Assembly (NCBI GenBank): GCA_903953895.1
Contig: CAJBLH010000022.1
Location: forward strand, 1-64,000
Direction of reading: 5' to 3'
Source: an uncultured Desulfobacteraceae bacterium
Lineage (GTDB): Bacteria; Desulfobacterota; Desulfobacteria; Desulfobacterales; Desulfatirhabdiaceae
DNA length: 64,000 nucleotides
Part shown: piece by piece, positions 15,860 to 25,254 of the stretch
Numbering within the stretch: position 1 is the first letter of the stretch
How the letters are laid out: each line of letters starts with the position of its first letter
Position numbers and translations under genes: made by a program
Notes under the pieces: model-generated
Told to the model about the DNA's origin: nothing
The model's input: the letters and a program-made list of their open reading frames with translations, nothing else
Databases searched by the model: none

Positions 15860-17524
15860 ATGAAACAGCTACTTGAACATCTTATCATACAAGCACTGAC
15901 ATCGGCGCATGAAAACGGCCTGGTTACGTCACCGGCATTTCCGGATTTCGTGATCGAAGTTCCCAAAAACATCTCTCACGGAGATTATTCTTCCAATATC
16001 GCCATGGTTTCGGCTGCAATTCAAAAAATATCCCCCCGAAAGATAGCCGAATCGATCATTCGGCACATTCAGGATACGCAAGGGGTGATCGACCATGTCG
16101 ATATTGCTGGCCCGGGGTTTATCAATTTTTATCTTCGCCCGGAATCCTGGATACGTTTTTTGAAGAGGGTTCCTGAACTTGGTTCCCGGTACGGCTCTGA
16201 AAATATCGGCAACGGAAAAAAAATTCAGGTTGAATTCGTCAGCTCCAATCCCACGGGTCCCCTGCATGTCGGTCACGGTCGCGGGGCGGCCGTCGGCGAC
16301 AGCGTATCCAACATCCTGTCCTTTTGCGGATATGATGTTCAGAAGGAATACTATATCAACGATTCCGGAAGACAGATCAACACTCTGGGCAGATCGGTAT
16401 TCCTTCGGTATCAGGAGCTTCTTGGGGAGTCCGTTCGGTTTCCGGATGACTGCTATCAGGGCGACTATATCCGGGATATCGCCGGCCGGATCATGGATAT
16501 GAAAGGCCCTGATCTGCTGGATCAGCCTGATGAAAAAGCCGTGATGTTCTGCGCCCGATATGCCGCCGATCTGATTCTGGAAGACATGAAACAGGATCTG
16601 GAATCGTTCGGTGTTTTTTTTGATCGCTGGTTCAGCGAACAGGGTCTGTACGATTCAGGAAAAGTTGCCGACGTCATCGAATCGTTTCGGAACCGCAACA
16701 TCATCTATGAAAAGGACGGAGCCCTGTGGTTCGACACCACCTCCCACGGGGATGAAAAAGACCGGGTCGTTGTCCGCAATAATGGGCAGACCACTTATTT
16801 TGCATCCGATATCGCCTATCACTACGACAAATACGACAGGGGGTTCGAGAAGGTCATCGATGTGTGGGGGGCGGACCATCACGGCTACATCCCCCGAGTG
16901 ACGGCCGCCATCGTGTCCGGAGGGTACCGAAAAGAGCAGTTTCAAGTCGTCCTGGTGCAGCTTGTCAGTCTGCTGCGGGCCGGTATACCTGTGGCCATGT
17001 CTACCCGCGCCGGAGAGTTTGTGACTCTTCGGGATGTGATTCAGGAAGTCGGCAGGGATGCAGCCAGATTCATTTTTTTGACACGAAGCTCCGACAACAC
17101 GCTGGAGTTCGATCTTGAACTGGCAAAACAAAAAACCAACGACAATCCGGTCTATTACGTTCAGTATGTTCATGCCAGAATTTGCAGTATCGTTCGGAAA
17201 AGCACCGAAATGGGGATCAGTGTTATCGTCCCGGACGATGCGGCCCTGTGTCTTCTGAATACGCCGGAAGATATCGCACTGATCAAAATGATGATAAAAT
17301 ATCCGGAAATCGTCCGGTCCAGTGCGGAACTGCTGGAACCGCACCGCATCACATTTTATCTGATGGAACTGGCTGCGTCGTTTCATGCCTATTACAACCG
17401 GCAGCGGGTTTTAACCGATGATATTCCGCTGACCCTTGCCCGACTCTACCTGATGAAGGCTGTCAGACAGGTCATTGCCAACGGCCTGTCACTTCTGGGT
17501 GTTTCTGCTCCGGAATCCATGTAA
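15860..17524 (+). CDS. argS: Arginyl-tRNA synthetase (554 aa)
   Basis: A class Ia aminoacyl-tRNA synthetase that charges tRNA-Arg. The N-terminal additional domain precedes VEFVSSNPTGPLHVGHGRGA, where HVGH is the HIGH signature. VWGADHHGYIPRV is the family's conserved block. The KMSKS equivalent is AMSTRAGEF, as in many ArgS proteins that lack a canonical KMSKS. A C-terminal anticodon-binding (DALR) domain ends the protein. It follows mlaD by 61 bp on the same strand, so argS may be read with the mla unit. Confidence 0.97.
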   Translation: MKQLLEHLIIQALTSAHENGLVTSPAFPDFVIEVPKNISHGDYSSNIAMVSAAIQKISPRKIAESIIRHIQDTQGVIDHVDIAGPGFINFYLRPESWIRFLKRVPELGSRYGSENIGNGKKIQVEFVSSNPTGPLHVGHGRGAAVGDSVSNILSFCGYDVQKEYYINDSGRQINTLGRSVFLRYQELLGESVRFPDDCYQGDYIRDIAGRIMDMKGPDLLDQPDEKAVMFCARYAADLILEDMKQDLESFGVFFDRWFSEQGLYDSGKVADVIESFRNRNIIYEKDGALWFDTTSHGDEKDRVVVRNNGQTTYFASDIAYHYDKYDRGFEKVIDVWGADHHGYIPRVTAAIVSGGYRKEQFQVVLVQLVSLLRAGIPVAMSTRAGEFVTLRDVIQEVGRDAARFIFLTRSSDNTLEFDLELAKQKTNDNPVYYVQYVHARICSIVRKSTEMGISVIVPDDAALCLLNTPEDIALIKMMIKYPEIVRSSAELLEPHRITFYLMELAASFHAYYNRQRVLTDDIPLTLARLYLMKAVRQVIANGLSLLGVSAPESM

Positions 17525-17594
17525 GGAATGCAACCGGGAGCGTCGGGCCGTCGGCTTTTCAAGGATTCCTGATTGTTTTTACGGAAAAAATCCA

Positions 17595-18455
17595 ATGAAG
17601 ACCAAAAATCATTCTCAAAACGAGCAGTCGCCAGCTCACCAATCCGATCCACACCAGAAGAGGTCTGTACTGTGGCTTGTACTCATTCTATTTATTTCCG
17701 GCTGGATGTTTTTTCTCGGCGTCATCGTCGGCAGAGGAACAGCACCTGCCATGTTTGATTATCAAAAAATCGAAACTGAAATCGCCGCGCTTACCAAGAC
17801 GTTTACGGAAAGCCGGAAGACAAAAAATGATATTGATACGGACATTCTAACAACGCAGGCCGAGTTGGAATATCCCGAAGAACTCAAAAAGAAAACAGAT
17901 GATCCGGCCAGAATGCTGATACCGACACCAACATCGGCCAAGCCTGCTGCTGAAACGCCAAAAACCGTTCATCAGGAACCGGCTTCGGCCGTACCGCTTT
18001 CCCCTGTAAAACCGGACTTACGTGCAGCCGCCAAGCCCGAATCTTTCGAATCTGCACCGGACGCCATCAAAACGGCGCCTGAAGTCAAGATTAAATCCAT
18101 GTATGATATCAAAGCGATTCAGGCCAGAGAATCGGCTCCGGAAAAAGCCGCACCGCCAGCTCCGGAACGAACGCCTGCAGCAGTTCCCAAACCCCAACCC
18201 CCGGCTCCCGACAACAAGACGGTATCATCGATGCCGGTTACCGTTCAGATGCCGTCTCTGCTGGATAAAAAATCCGCCGACGCGCTTATCGAAAGCCTGC
18301 GAAGTAAAGGCATATCAGCTTCAAAGACACCGAAAATGGTTCAGGGCAAAGGCATCTGGTACACGGTCGTCATTGGCAAATACACCAGTTCTACTGAAGC
18401 GGAAGCCGTGATGAATCGTTTGAAACAGGAGAACGTGGATGCAGTCAAGCAGTGA
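17595..18455 (+). CDS. SPOR-domain membrane protein (286 aa)
   Basis: A single membrane segment near residues 23-47 (VLWLVLILFISGWMFFLGVIVG) precedes a long Pro/Ala/Lys-rich linker. The C-terminal SPOR domain begins about residue 220 (PVTVQMPSLLDKKSADALIESLRSKG...WYTVVIGKYTSSTEAEAVMNRL). SPOR domains bind denuded peptidoglycan at division sites, so an envelope or cell-division role is expected. The frame is open upstream into argS; I chose the ATG at 17595 because the cytoplasmic leader and membrane segment follow it normally. Its ribosome binding site is poor. Confidence 0.85.
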   Translation: MKTKNHSQNEQSPAHQSDPHQKRSVLWLVLILFISGWMFFLGVIVGRGTAPAMFDYQKIETEIAALTKTFTESRKTKNDIDTDILTTQAELEYPEELKKKTDDPARMLIPTPTSAKPAAETPKTVHQEPASAVPLSPVKPDLRAAAKPESFESAPDAIKTAPEVKIKSMYDIKAIQARESAPEKAAPPAPERTPAAVPKPQPPAPDNKTVSSMPVTVQMPSLLDKKSADALIESLRSKGISASKTPKMVQGKGIWYTVVIGKYTSSTEAEAVMNRLKQENVDAVKQ

Positions 18456-18564
18456 GGCGTTATGAATGGTATAATTCCTTCGCTGGAGAAGGCGTGGCGG
18501 AGCAATCTCCCATCGTTGTTTTTTTTAAACTCACAGGGCTTCAAAATAAAGTCACAGGCAACAT

Positions 18565-18852
18565 ATGAAAATATCGAAAAAAGATGTCGTTCATGTCGCA
18601 AACCTGGCCCGTCTCGAGCTGGATGATGCAGCGGTCGAAAAATTTTCTCTTCAGATCGGGGCCATCCTCGATTATGTGGATACCCTGAACCGGCTGGATA
18701 CCACTGGCGTCCGCTCTACCTCTCATGCCATTTTCTTGACCAATGCTTTTCGTGATGACAGAATCAAGCAACACTTGGGGCAGGAACTGGCGCTTGCCAA
18801 TGCGCCGGAAAAAGATGACAGCACATTTTGGGTTCCAAGAGTGATCGGTTAA
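18565..18852 (+). CDS. gatC: Asp/Glu-tRNA(Asn/Gln) amidotransferase subunit C (95 aa)
   Basis: GatC stabilises the GatCAB amidotransferase that converts misacylated Glu-tRNA(Gln) or Asp-tRNA(Asn). The small helical protein has the family start [15 protein letters not shown] and the central [20 protein letters not shown]. It precedes gatA by 13 bp. No gatB gene lies in the window, so that subunit must be encoded elsewhere. Confidence 0.95.
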   Translation: MKISKKDVVHVANLARLELDDAAVEKFSLQIGAILDYVDTLNRLDTTGVRSTSHAIFLTNAFRDDRIKQHLGQELALANAPEKDDSTFWVPRVIG

Positions 18853-18865
18853 CAGGACAAAAAAT

Positions 18866-20326
18866 ATGAAACTGTATGAATTGACAATCAGTCAGGCGGC
18901 AGCCCTGCTCAGCGAGCGCCGGTTAACGTCCCGGGAACTGACGCAGGCAGTTCTGGAGCGAATCGATGCGGTCGAAGACCGGATCAGCGCCTTTATCACG
19001 CTTAATGCAGACCTGGCCATGGCTCAGGCGGACAGCGCAGACAAAACCATTTCAGAAGGAAGGGGCACGGCCCTGACCGGCATCCCCCTGGCCATCAAGG
19101 ATATCATCTGCACCCAGGGAATTCGGACGACCTGCGCTTCCAGAATTCTGGAGAATTTCATTCCGCCTTACGATGCCACGGTTGTTCAGAAACTGAAGGC
19201 AGCCGGTGCTGTCCTGATCGGTAAGCTCAACATGGATGAATTCGCCATGGGATCGACCACAGAGAATTCCGCCTTCAAAACAACGCACAATCCCTGGGAT
19301 TTGACCCGGATTCCCGGCGGCTCCAGTGGCGGGTCCGCAGCGGCCGTTGCTGCAGACATGTGTCTCGGCTCTCTGGGGTCGGATACCGGCGGATCGATTC
19401 GTCAGCCGGCATCGCATTGCGGCGTGGTCGGTATGAAACCGACATATGGCCGGGTATCCCGTTTCGGACTGGTGGCGTTTGCCTCTTCCCTGGATCAGAT
19501 CGGGCCGCTCGCCAAGGATACCCGGGACTGCGCCCTGCTGATGAATGCCATTTCCGGCCATGATCCCCAAGACTCCACATCGGTTCCGGAACCGGTTCCG
19601 GATTTCACGGGTTTTCTGAATGGCGACCTCAAAGGCCTGGTTGCCGGCATTCCCAAAGAGTACCACGCCTCCAGCGGCCTTGATCCGGAAGTGATGCAAG
19701 CGGTGAACCGCGCTGTTCAAACCCTTAAAGACCTTGGCGTCCGCTGTGTCGATGTCTCGCTTCCCCATACCGAGTATGCCGTAGCCGCCTATTATGTCAT
19801 CGCTCCCTGCGAAGCCAGTTCCAATCTGGCCAGGTATGACGGCGTCAAATACGGATTCCGGGACAAGACTGCCGGCACACTCATCGACATGTACCGAAAT
19901 ACCCGCTCCAAAGGATTTGGCACTGAAGTTCAGCGCCGGATCCTTCTGGGCACCTATTCCCTTTCTGCGGGATATTATGATGCCTATTACGGCAAGGCGT
20001 CCCAGGTACGCTCCCTGATTATGGACGATTTCAAAAAAGTGTTTCAATCCTGTGATCTGCTGCTCTCGCCTGTGGCTCCCACACCGGCCTTTGCCATCGG
20101 CGACCATATGGATGATCCGCTGACCATGTATCTGTCGGATGTGTTCACGCTTTCGGCGAATCTGGCGGGAATACCGGGCATGTCTGTTCCCTGTGGATTC
20201 TCCAGCAAAGGACTCCCCATCGGACTTCAGCTCGTGGGGCCGCATTTCAGCGAGGGCATTTTGCTAAAAACAGCATATCATTTTGAACAAGCAACCGATT
20301 TTCATCAAAAAAAGGCGATATTATGA
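18866..20326 (+). CDS. gatA: Asp/Glu-tRNA(Asn/Gln) amidotransferase subunit A (486 aa)
   Basis: Amidase-signature glutaminase subunit of GatCAB. The Ser-cisSer-Lys triad is visible: Lys in [14 protein letters not shown], and serines in the glycine/serine motif [32 protein letters not shown]. Length and order are typical. Its last four bases overlap the next small gene (ATGA), indicating translational coupling. Confidence 0.97.
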   Translation: MKLYELTISQAAALLSERRLTSRELTQAVLERIDAVEDRISAFITLNADLAMAQADSADKTISEGRGTALTGIPLAIKDIICTQGIRTTCASRILENFIPPYDATVVQKLKAAGAVLIGKLNMDEFAMGSTTENSAFKTTHNPWDLTRIPGGSSGGSAAAVAADMCLGSLGSDTGGSIRQPASHCGVVGMKPTYGRVSRFGLVAFASSLDQIGPLAKDTRDCALLMNAISGHDPQDSTSVPEPVPDFTGFLNGDLKGLVAGIPKEYHASSGLDPEVMQAVNRAVQTLKDLGVRCVDVSLPHTEYAVAAYYVIAPCEASSNLARYDGVKYGFRDKTAGTLIDMYRNTRSKGFGTEVQRRILLGTYSLSAGYYDAYYGKASQVRSLIMDDFKKVFQSCDLLLSPVAPTPAFAIGDHMDDPLTMYLSDVFTLSANLAGIPGMSVPCGFSSKGLPIGLQLVGPHFSEGILLKTAYHFEQATDFHQKKAIL

Positions 20327-20508
20327 CAACTATTCTACCCGAAGGCGAAGACCTGAGAAAAGCGATCCGGTGGATCACCGAAGAGCGCAGCGCTTATCCC
20401 CTGAAAAGCGCCAAGGAACTGATTGAGGGGGCGTGTTTGCAATTTGATTTATCCCCCCTGGATGCCGAATTTATCGAACGGTTTGTCCGGGAAAAACTGT
20501 TTACGTGA
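20323..20508 (+). CDS. Small conserved-looking protein between gatA and mutL (61 aa)
   Basis: A short acidic, mostly helical protein ([55 protein letters not shown]). Its ATG overlaps the gatA stop by four bases and its stop lies three bases before the mutL ATG, so it is translated inside the operon. I know of no assigned function; the tight coupling to both neighbours argues that it is real. Confidence 0.8.
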   Translation: MTTILPEGEDLRKAIRWITEERSAYPLKSAKELIEGACLQFDLSPLDAEFIERFVREKLFT

Positions 20509-20511
20509 CCC

Positions 20512-22308
20512 ATGACCCGAATCCGAATTCTTCCCGAAATACTCTCCAATAAAATTGCAGCCGGAGAAGTGGTGGAGCGCCCGGCGTCTGTTATCAAGGA
20601 ACTGGTCGAGAACGCCCTGGATGCCGCAAGCACCCGAATCGTGGTTGAGGTGGAAAAAGGCGGAAGGTCTCTCATTCGGGTCAGCGACAACGGTAGCGGC
20701 ATGAGCCGGGACGATGCCCTGTTGTCCATCGAACGCTATGCCACCAGCAAGATTTATGCGGACAGCGACTTGTTTGCTATTGCCACACTGGGCTTTCGGG
20801 GAGAGGCCCTTCCGAGCATTGCCTCGGTATCCCGATTGACACTGGTCACACGAGAAGAAACAGCGGAATCGGGAACGGAAATCGTCATGGAAGGCGGAAA
20901 GCTTCTGAAAGTGCTGGATACCGGCTCTCCTGCTGGCACCCAGATCACGGTCAAACACCTGTTTTTCAACACCCCGGCCCGACAGAAATTTTTAAAAACC
21001 ATCCTTACGGAAATGGGGCACATCTCCGATGTTATTTCCAGCATGGCCCTGGGGTGGCCGAATATCCATTTCAAGCTGATTCATAACGGTACGGTTCTTC
21101 AGAACTGGTCTGCCGCTGCCGACCCGAGTGGGAGAATCACCGATATTCTTGGAAAAGAGTTTGCATCCGGCTTTTTCACTGTTCACACGAAAGACGAGGG
21201 TATTTCACTTTCCGGCTGGATGTCGCTTCCCCGCATTACCCGAACCACTTCTCAGGGGATTTACGTTTTTGTCAACAGCAGGCCGGTTCGCTGCAGGATG
21301 GTTCAGCACGCCTTGATTCAGGCTTACGGCGGGCGCTTGATGAAAGGGCAGTTTCCGCAGGCGGTTCTGTTTATTACGGTTCCCTGCGATCAGGTGGATG
21401 TCAATGTTCATCCGACCAAACATGAAATCCGCTTTTCCCGTCAGCAATATATTTATGACGCCATCGTCGCCGCGGTTTCCGCCGGACTTGTCCGTGAAGA
21501 AAAACCGTCTTGGGAGCCATCTAAAATCCATGCTCAACCAACCGTATCCGAGGAACGGGTTTGCGCTGAAAAAAAATATTCCGATCCCTCCCCTGCCTCC
21601 GACAGTATTACGCCTGCCATGAGTTCGGGCCTGAAACCCGTTCCGCTACCAGGCCCGTCGTCTGATCCGCTGGCGCCCTTCAGTCCGCCAATACCCAAAG
21701 ATCAGCCCCAGTTATGGAAATCGCCGAATGCCGTCCATCTGACGCCCATCGGCCAGTTTTATGACGCTTATATCATTTGCGAATCCGGGGGAAATTTGAT
21801 TCTGCTGGATCAGCATGCGGCCCATGAGCGGATTCTTTACGAGAAATTAGCGGACAAATCCCTGGATAGACGACTTCCGGTCCAGCGGCTGCTGATTCCG
21901 GAAACCCTGGATATGGGCTACCGCCAGGCGCAGATTCTGGAAAAACTGATTCCGGAACTCGACCGATACGGCTTTGAGATCGCGCTTTTTGGAAAGGATT
22001 CATTTGTGATAAAATCCGTACCGGCAATTCTTTCCGGAAGAGAGATCAAGCCTCTGGTAATCGACATGGTGGATCGTATCCTGGAGACCGGCCTGTCGGC
22101 AAATCTGGACAAATCCCTGGATGCCTGCCTGAAGCTGATGGCCTGTCACGGTGCTGTTCGCGCCAATCAGTCCTTGACCTCTGCCGAAATGATGGCCTTG
22201 ATCAAAGATCTTGAATCCTGCGAAATCCCCGCCCACTGCCCCCATGGCCGCCCTACCTGGATCGAGTGGTCTATACAAGAAGTCAATCGTCTGTTCAAAC
22301 GGACATGA
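20512..22308 (+). CDS. mutL: DNA mismatch repair protein MutL, endonuclease type (598 aa)
   Basis: GHKL ATPase with the N-terminal motifs GEVVERPASVIKELVENALDA, DNGSGMS and GFRGEALPSIASV. The C-terminal dimerisation domain holds the endonuclease metal site DQHAAHERILYEKL and the companion motifs CHGAVRANQ and CPHGRPTW. It is therefore the nicking MutL found in organisms without MutH. A Pro/Ser-rich linker joins the halves. It ends the plus-strand run and converges on pilX with five bases between the stops. Confidence 0.97.
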   Translation: MTRIRILPEILSNKIAAGEVVERPASVIKELVENALDAASTRIVVEVEKGGRSLIRVSDNGSGMSRDDALLSIERYATSKIYADSDLFAIATLGFRGEALPSIASVSRLTLVTREETAESGTEIVMEGGKLLKVLDTGSPAGTQITVKHLFFNTPARQKFLKTILTEMGHISDVISSMALGWPNIHFKLIHNGTVLQNWSAAADPSGRITDILGKEFASGFFTVHTKDEGISLSGWMSLPRITRTTSQGIYVFVNSRPVRCRMVQHALIQAYGGRLMKGQFPQAVLFITVPCDQVDVNVHPTKHEIRFSRQQYIYDAIVAAVSAGLVREEKPSWEPSKIHAQPTVSEERVCAEKKYSDPSPASDSITPAMSSGLKPVPLPGPSSDPLAPFSPPIPKDQPQLWKSPNAVHLTPIGQFYDAYIICESGGNLILLDQHAAHERILYEKLADKSLDRRLPVQRLLIPETLDMGYRQAQILEKLIPELDRYGFEIALFGKDSFVIKSVPAILSGREIKPLVIDMVDRILETGLSANLDKSLDACLKLMACHGAVRANQSLTSAEMMALIKDLESCEIPAHCPHGRPTWIEWSIQEVNRLFKRT

Positions 22309-22313
22309 CCGCA

Positions 22314-23570
22314 CTATCTGCGCACGTCTAACCATGACGCCATCACCACATCCTTTGTTAGATATTTGTTTTTCAGTGCGCTGTCGAAATAAAAATTGCC
22401 TGCGTTTTTCATAGCGACCGTTCTGGCAACAACGGCGCCGTAGATCGTCGCACGGTTATATATCTCGATATCTGCATACGGAGCATAAACGGTGCCATAA
22501 AACGGGTTTGCATTGGATAACGATATGGGATCGGCCGTGTCGGAAAATATGGCGAATTTCTTGGGATCACCCCCGGCATGGGTGATCGTTCCGGATTTTC
22601 CGTTCAATTCTCCGGACAGATAGATGTTGACAGGTCCTGCCGAAGTGTCAATCGACAGGACCGCATTTTTTTTCAATTCAATTTTGGTAAAATAGTAGTT
22701 GGCGCCACCGGGTTTTCCTTTCAACGTTATAGACTGGCCGAGTTCAAGAATCAGTTGCGATGGAATCATGCCGTTATCATTGTAAGTACGACTATCATCG
22801 AATTTCTGGGCATAAGCTCCGCCGGCAACCCCCAGCGGATCAGGGGTGATGCGCCCGACAGATCGCTCCGCATCCCCATCCGCATAAATCAGCGGCTCCG
22901 GATTTCCACTCGGGATATACACGGCATCGGTTATTCCGTTGTTACCCAGTCCGATGTATCCGTGAATTTGTGTGTTTCCCGATAAATTCACGTTGCTGTT
23001 AGAGCCGACATGACACTGATTGTTTCCGTCGTCTCCGGCCGGCGTTAACGTTTCAGTACTGTCATACCCATAATAATTGGTATATTCCGCAGATACGACC
23101 CCCTGGTCACCGAATACGCCGTATTTGAAAGCAGTATCGTTTCTGAGAGTCACGCTGATATCTGCATCCGCATTTCTGGAACCATACCCACGAACTGTGA
23201 ACTGATAGAGATTTTCTGCGATCCACATCAGGACAGGCGCATCGATCGGCAAATATTCGAAGTGAATGTCTGTAATGTCTTCATCGGACGGCAGCGTATA
23301 GGACGACAGCGAAATCACACCCCCATCCGTTGAAGGAAGTACCAGGGTATTTGATTTGAGGTCCGCCTCGATGGATTTTATCGCAAAATTCACCCCGGCT
23401 TCAGCGCTGTAAAAAGCCTGCCGGGAAACTTCGAGGTTTACCGCTATGGCCGAGTCGTTTGCAGTAATGACATAAGCGATAGCCCCAAGGATTGACATGA
23501 TCAGGACAAACAGAAGGGCAGTGAACAATACCACGCCACGATCGTGATTCAAAATTCTTGCAGCATCCAA
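22314..23570 (-). CDS. pilX: PilX-like type IV pilus assembly protein (418 aa)
   Basis: The N-terminal hydrophobic segment RGVVLFTALLFVLIMSILGAIAYVI followed by YSAEAGVNFAIKSI is the PilX N-terminal motif of pilus assembly proteins. The remaining ~350 residues form a long repetitive beta-rich domain with many Gly/Asn/Asp turns (GNTQIHGYIGLGNN, FYGTVYAPYADIEIYNRATIYGAVVAR) like a right-handed beta solenoid. Such domains occur in extracellular pilus-tip or adhesin components. It ends the minus-strand fimT-pilV-pilW-pilX run. No pilY1 follows; the next gene is convergent mutL. Confidence 0.8.
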   Translation of the reverse strand: MDAARILNHDRGVVLFTALLFVLIMSILGAIAYVITANDSAIAVNLEVSRQAFYSAEAGVNFAIKSIEADLKSNTLVLPSTDGGVISLSSYTLPSDEDITDIHFEYLPIDAPVLMWIAENLYQFTVRGYGSRNADADISVTLRNDTAFKYGVFGDQGVVSAEYTNYYGYDSTETLTPAGDDGNNQCHVGSNSNVNLSGNTQIHGYIGLGNNGITDAVYIPSGNPEPLIYADGDAERSVGRITPDPLGVAGGAYAQKFDDSRTYNDNGMIPSQLILELGQSITLKGKPGGANYYFTKIELKKNAVLSIDTSAGPVNIYLSGELNGKSGTITHAGGDPKKFAIFSDTADPISLSNANPFYGTVYAPYADIEIYNRATIYGAVVARTVAMKNAGNFYFDSALKNKYLTKDVVMASWLDVRR

Positions 23571-23619
23571 TAAAGGCCATCCCTGTACCGTGAAAATATC
23601 CGGAAGTGCATGCCGATCA

Positions 23620-24297
23620 CTACAGCCGCAAATTGCGGGGAAAGACTTCCTCAGCCAGAGTCAAGGTTGCGTATCCGCTCTCCGGGTGATCGGGATGCGA
23701 CTTGACCGTTCTTGCGGTAATAATGATCCTGATTTTTCGCACCGCACTATCCGTTGAAACAGGACTGCCGGCAGCGTCCAGATACTCAAACGTGAAAGCT
23801 TGAATATTTTCGGCAAAAGGCTGTGCGCCGCCGCCGCTGTTTCTTCGAATCATCCGCTTGGCTGAATCGAAGGTATAGATGATGTGTTCATTCATATCGT
23901 CGGTAGCGCCATCACCGGTCAGATCGGCCAGAATCTCGAGTCGCGAACTTGAAACCGGAATGCCCACGAAATCGGGATCGGTCGCATGTTCTCGCTGCAT
24001 AGGAACCATGGGACTATAATATCCAGCCATTCGGACTTCTCTGCCGATCATGTCCATCGCAGCTCTAGCTGTCTGCGTCATTTCGATTACCTGTTCCTGG
24101 GTGCTGTATGCTTTCCGCTGAAGGATAAACGTCGCGGTGAGGGCTCCGATAACGATCATGCCGATTGTAAGCGCTACCATCAATTCGATGAGCATCAGTC
24201 CGTTGGATGAGCCGATAGAATCATTCCACAAGAATCTTGCCCTCCTTTTTTCGCATCCACAAAATCCGCATGAAAAATACAGCCATCTCTCTTTCAC
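23620..24297 (-). CDS. pilW: PilW-like minor type IV pilin (225 aa)
   Basis: A prepilin-like N-terminal segment LMLIELMVALTIGMIVIGALTATFIL follows the leader glycine in SNG, with glutamate at position 5 after cleavage. The leader is long (about 33 residues) and the start is GTG, whose first base overlaps the last base of the pilV stop; no better start is available. The mature part resembles PilW (TQTARAAMDMIGREVRMAGYYSP). Minor pilins prime pilus assembly and are part of the initiation complex. Confidence 0.8.
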   Translation of the reverse strand: MKERWLYFSCGFCGCEKRRARFLWNDSIGSSNGLMLIELMVALTIGMIVIGALTATFILQRKAYSTQEQVIEMTQTARAAMDMIGREVRMAGYYSPMVPMQREHATDPDFVGIPVSSSRLEILADLTGDGATDDMNEHIIYTFDSAKRMIRRNSGGGAQPFAENIQAFTFEYLDAAGSPVSTDSAVRKIRIIITARTVKSHPDHPESGYATLTLAEEVFPRNLRL

Positions 24298-24692
24298 TAA
24301 TCCGGGCCGGTTTTTGACAGAATGGATTGGAGTCGTACCCGTCGATTGTCATTGTTCCAATAAACGTCAACCGTGATGAGTTTCATGCCTGAATCGGGCT
24401 TATTGACTTTGATGTCGGTGATACGCTTGAATGTCAGGCCATCCAGCAGAGAATCATAGTCTTCGGTGATGGTTTGCGACATTGAAGAAATATCCGCATA
24501 TCCCATTGTCATGGTTTCTTCCATTTTATCCTGAGCCAGTGTGATGGCTGCTGTTTTATCCCCGGTGTTCCTGTTGACGGATACGGTAATATTGATCAAA
24601 CCGGCCATTCCCAGCAAAACGACAGATAAAACAGCCATTGCAATAAAAACTTCAATAAGGTTGAATCCATGATCATTAAAGATCTTACGCAT
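24297..24692 (-). CDS. pilV: PilV-like minor type IV pilin (131 aa)
   Basis: A short leader MRKIFNDHG is followed by FNLIEVFIAMAVLSVVLLGMAGL, a standard prepilin cleavage site (G/F) and hydrophobic helix with glutamate 5. The mature domain is short. The gene overlaps pilW by one base and follows fimT by 31 bp. Fits the PilV slot of the minor-pilin order. Confidence 0.85.
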   Translation of the reverse strand: MRKIFNDHGFNLIEVFIAMAVLSVVLLGMAGLINITVSVNRNTGDKTAAITLAQDKMEETMTMGYADISSMSQTITEDYDSLLDGLTFKRITDIKVNKPDSGMKLITVDVYWNNDNRRVRLQSILSKTGPD

Positions 24693-24723
24693 GTGAATCC
24701 ATCGGTATGTATAAATGGAAGCC

Positions 24724-25158
24724 TCAACTCGATTTTACGCGACCGGTGATTGCAACCGTAATGGTCTTTATGCCGGCGGCATTTTGAATGGTAATCGTTC
24801 GCGGGGATGACGTTCCGCGAGAGGAAAATAAAATCGTTGTAAACTTAAGGGTGGTTCCCGGAAAATTCGGTTGCAGATCAAATGTTTTCGGTTCCTGACT
24901 TCCGATGGTTATTGCATATGAATGATTGTTTACAGGCGATACGGCAACACTGACGTTCTCTTTGACAGAAGACATCCGCGCTGAAATTAAATCGCTCATC
25001 ACCTGACGAACCGCTCCATTCAGGCGAATTCCGGGTATCCAGGCCATGTAATTCTGATATGAGATTGCAGATATTATGGCAAGAATTGCCATAACGACAA
25101 CGACTTCAAGCAAAGAATATCCGCATTTCGATCTGATTCCATTTCCCATTGAATGCAT
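24724..25158 (-). CDS. fimT: FimT/GspH-like minor pseudopilin (144 aa)
   Basis: The leader ends in CG before YSLLEVVVVMAILAIISAISYQNY, a prepilin cleavage site with glutamate 5. The C-terminal GspH domain includes VRQVMSDLISARMSSVKENVSV and FSSRGTSSPRTITIQNAAG...VAITGRV. I chose the ATG at 25158 with GAGAG upstream; a frame open to 25212 has no leader-like sequence. This is the first gene of the four-gene minor-pilin run. Confidence 0.85.
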   Translation of the reverse strand: MHSMGNGIRSKCGYSLLEVVVVMAILAIISAISYQNYMAWIPGIRLNGAVRQVMSDLISARMSSVKENVSVAVSPVNNHSYAITIGSQEPKTFDLQPNFPGTTLKFTTILFSSRGTSSPRTITIQNAAGIKTITVAITGRVKSS

Positions 25159-25254
25159 ACGCTCTCTTTGCAATACATTTCCGATTATAGAATGTCGGCA
25201 GATGCAAAGCAAACACGAATGGACGCCCGAAATTCATCCGGGTGGGCTGAAGAA

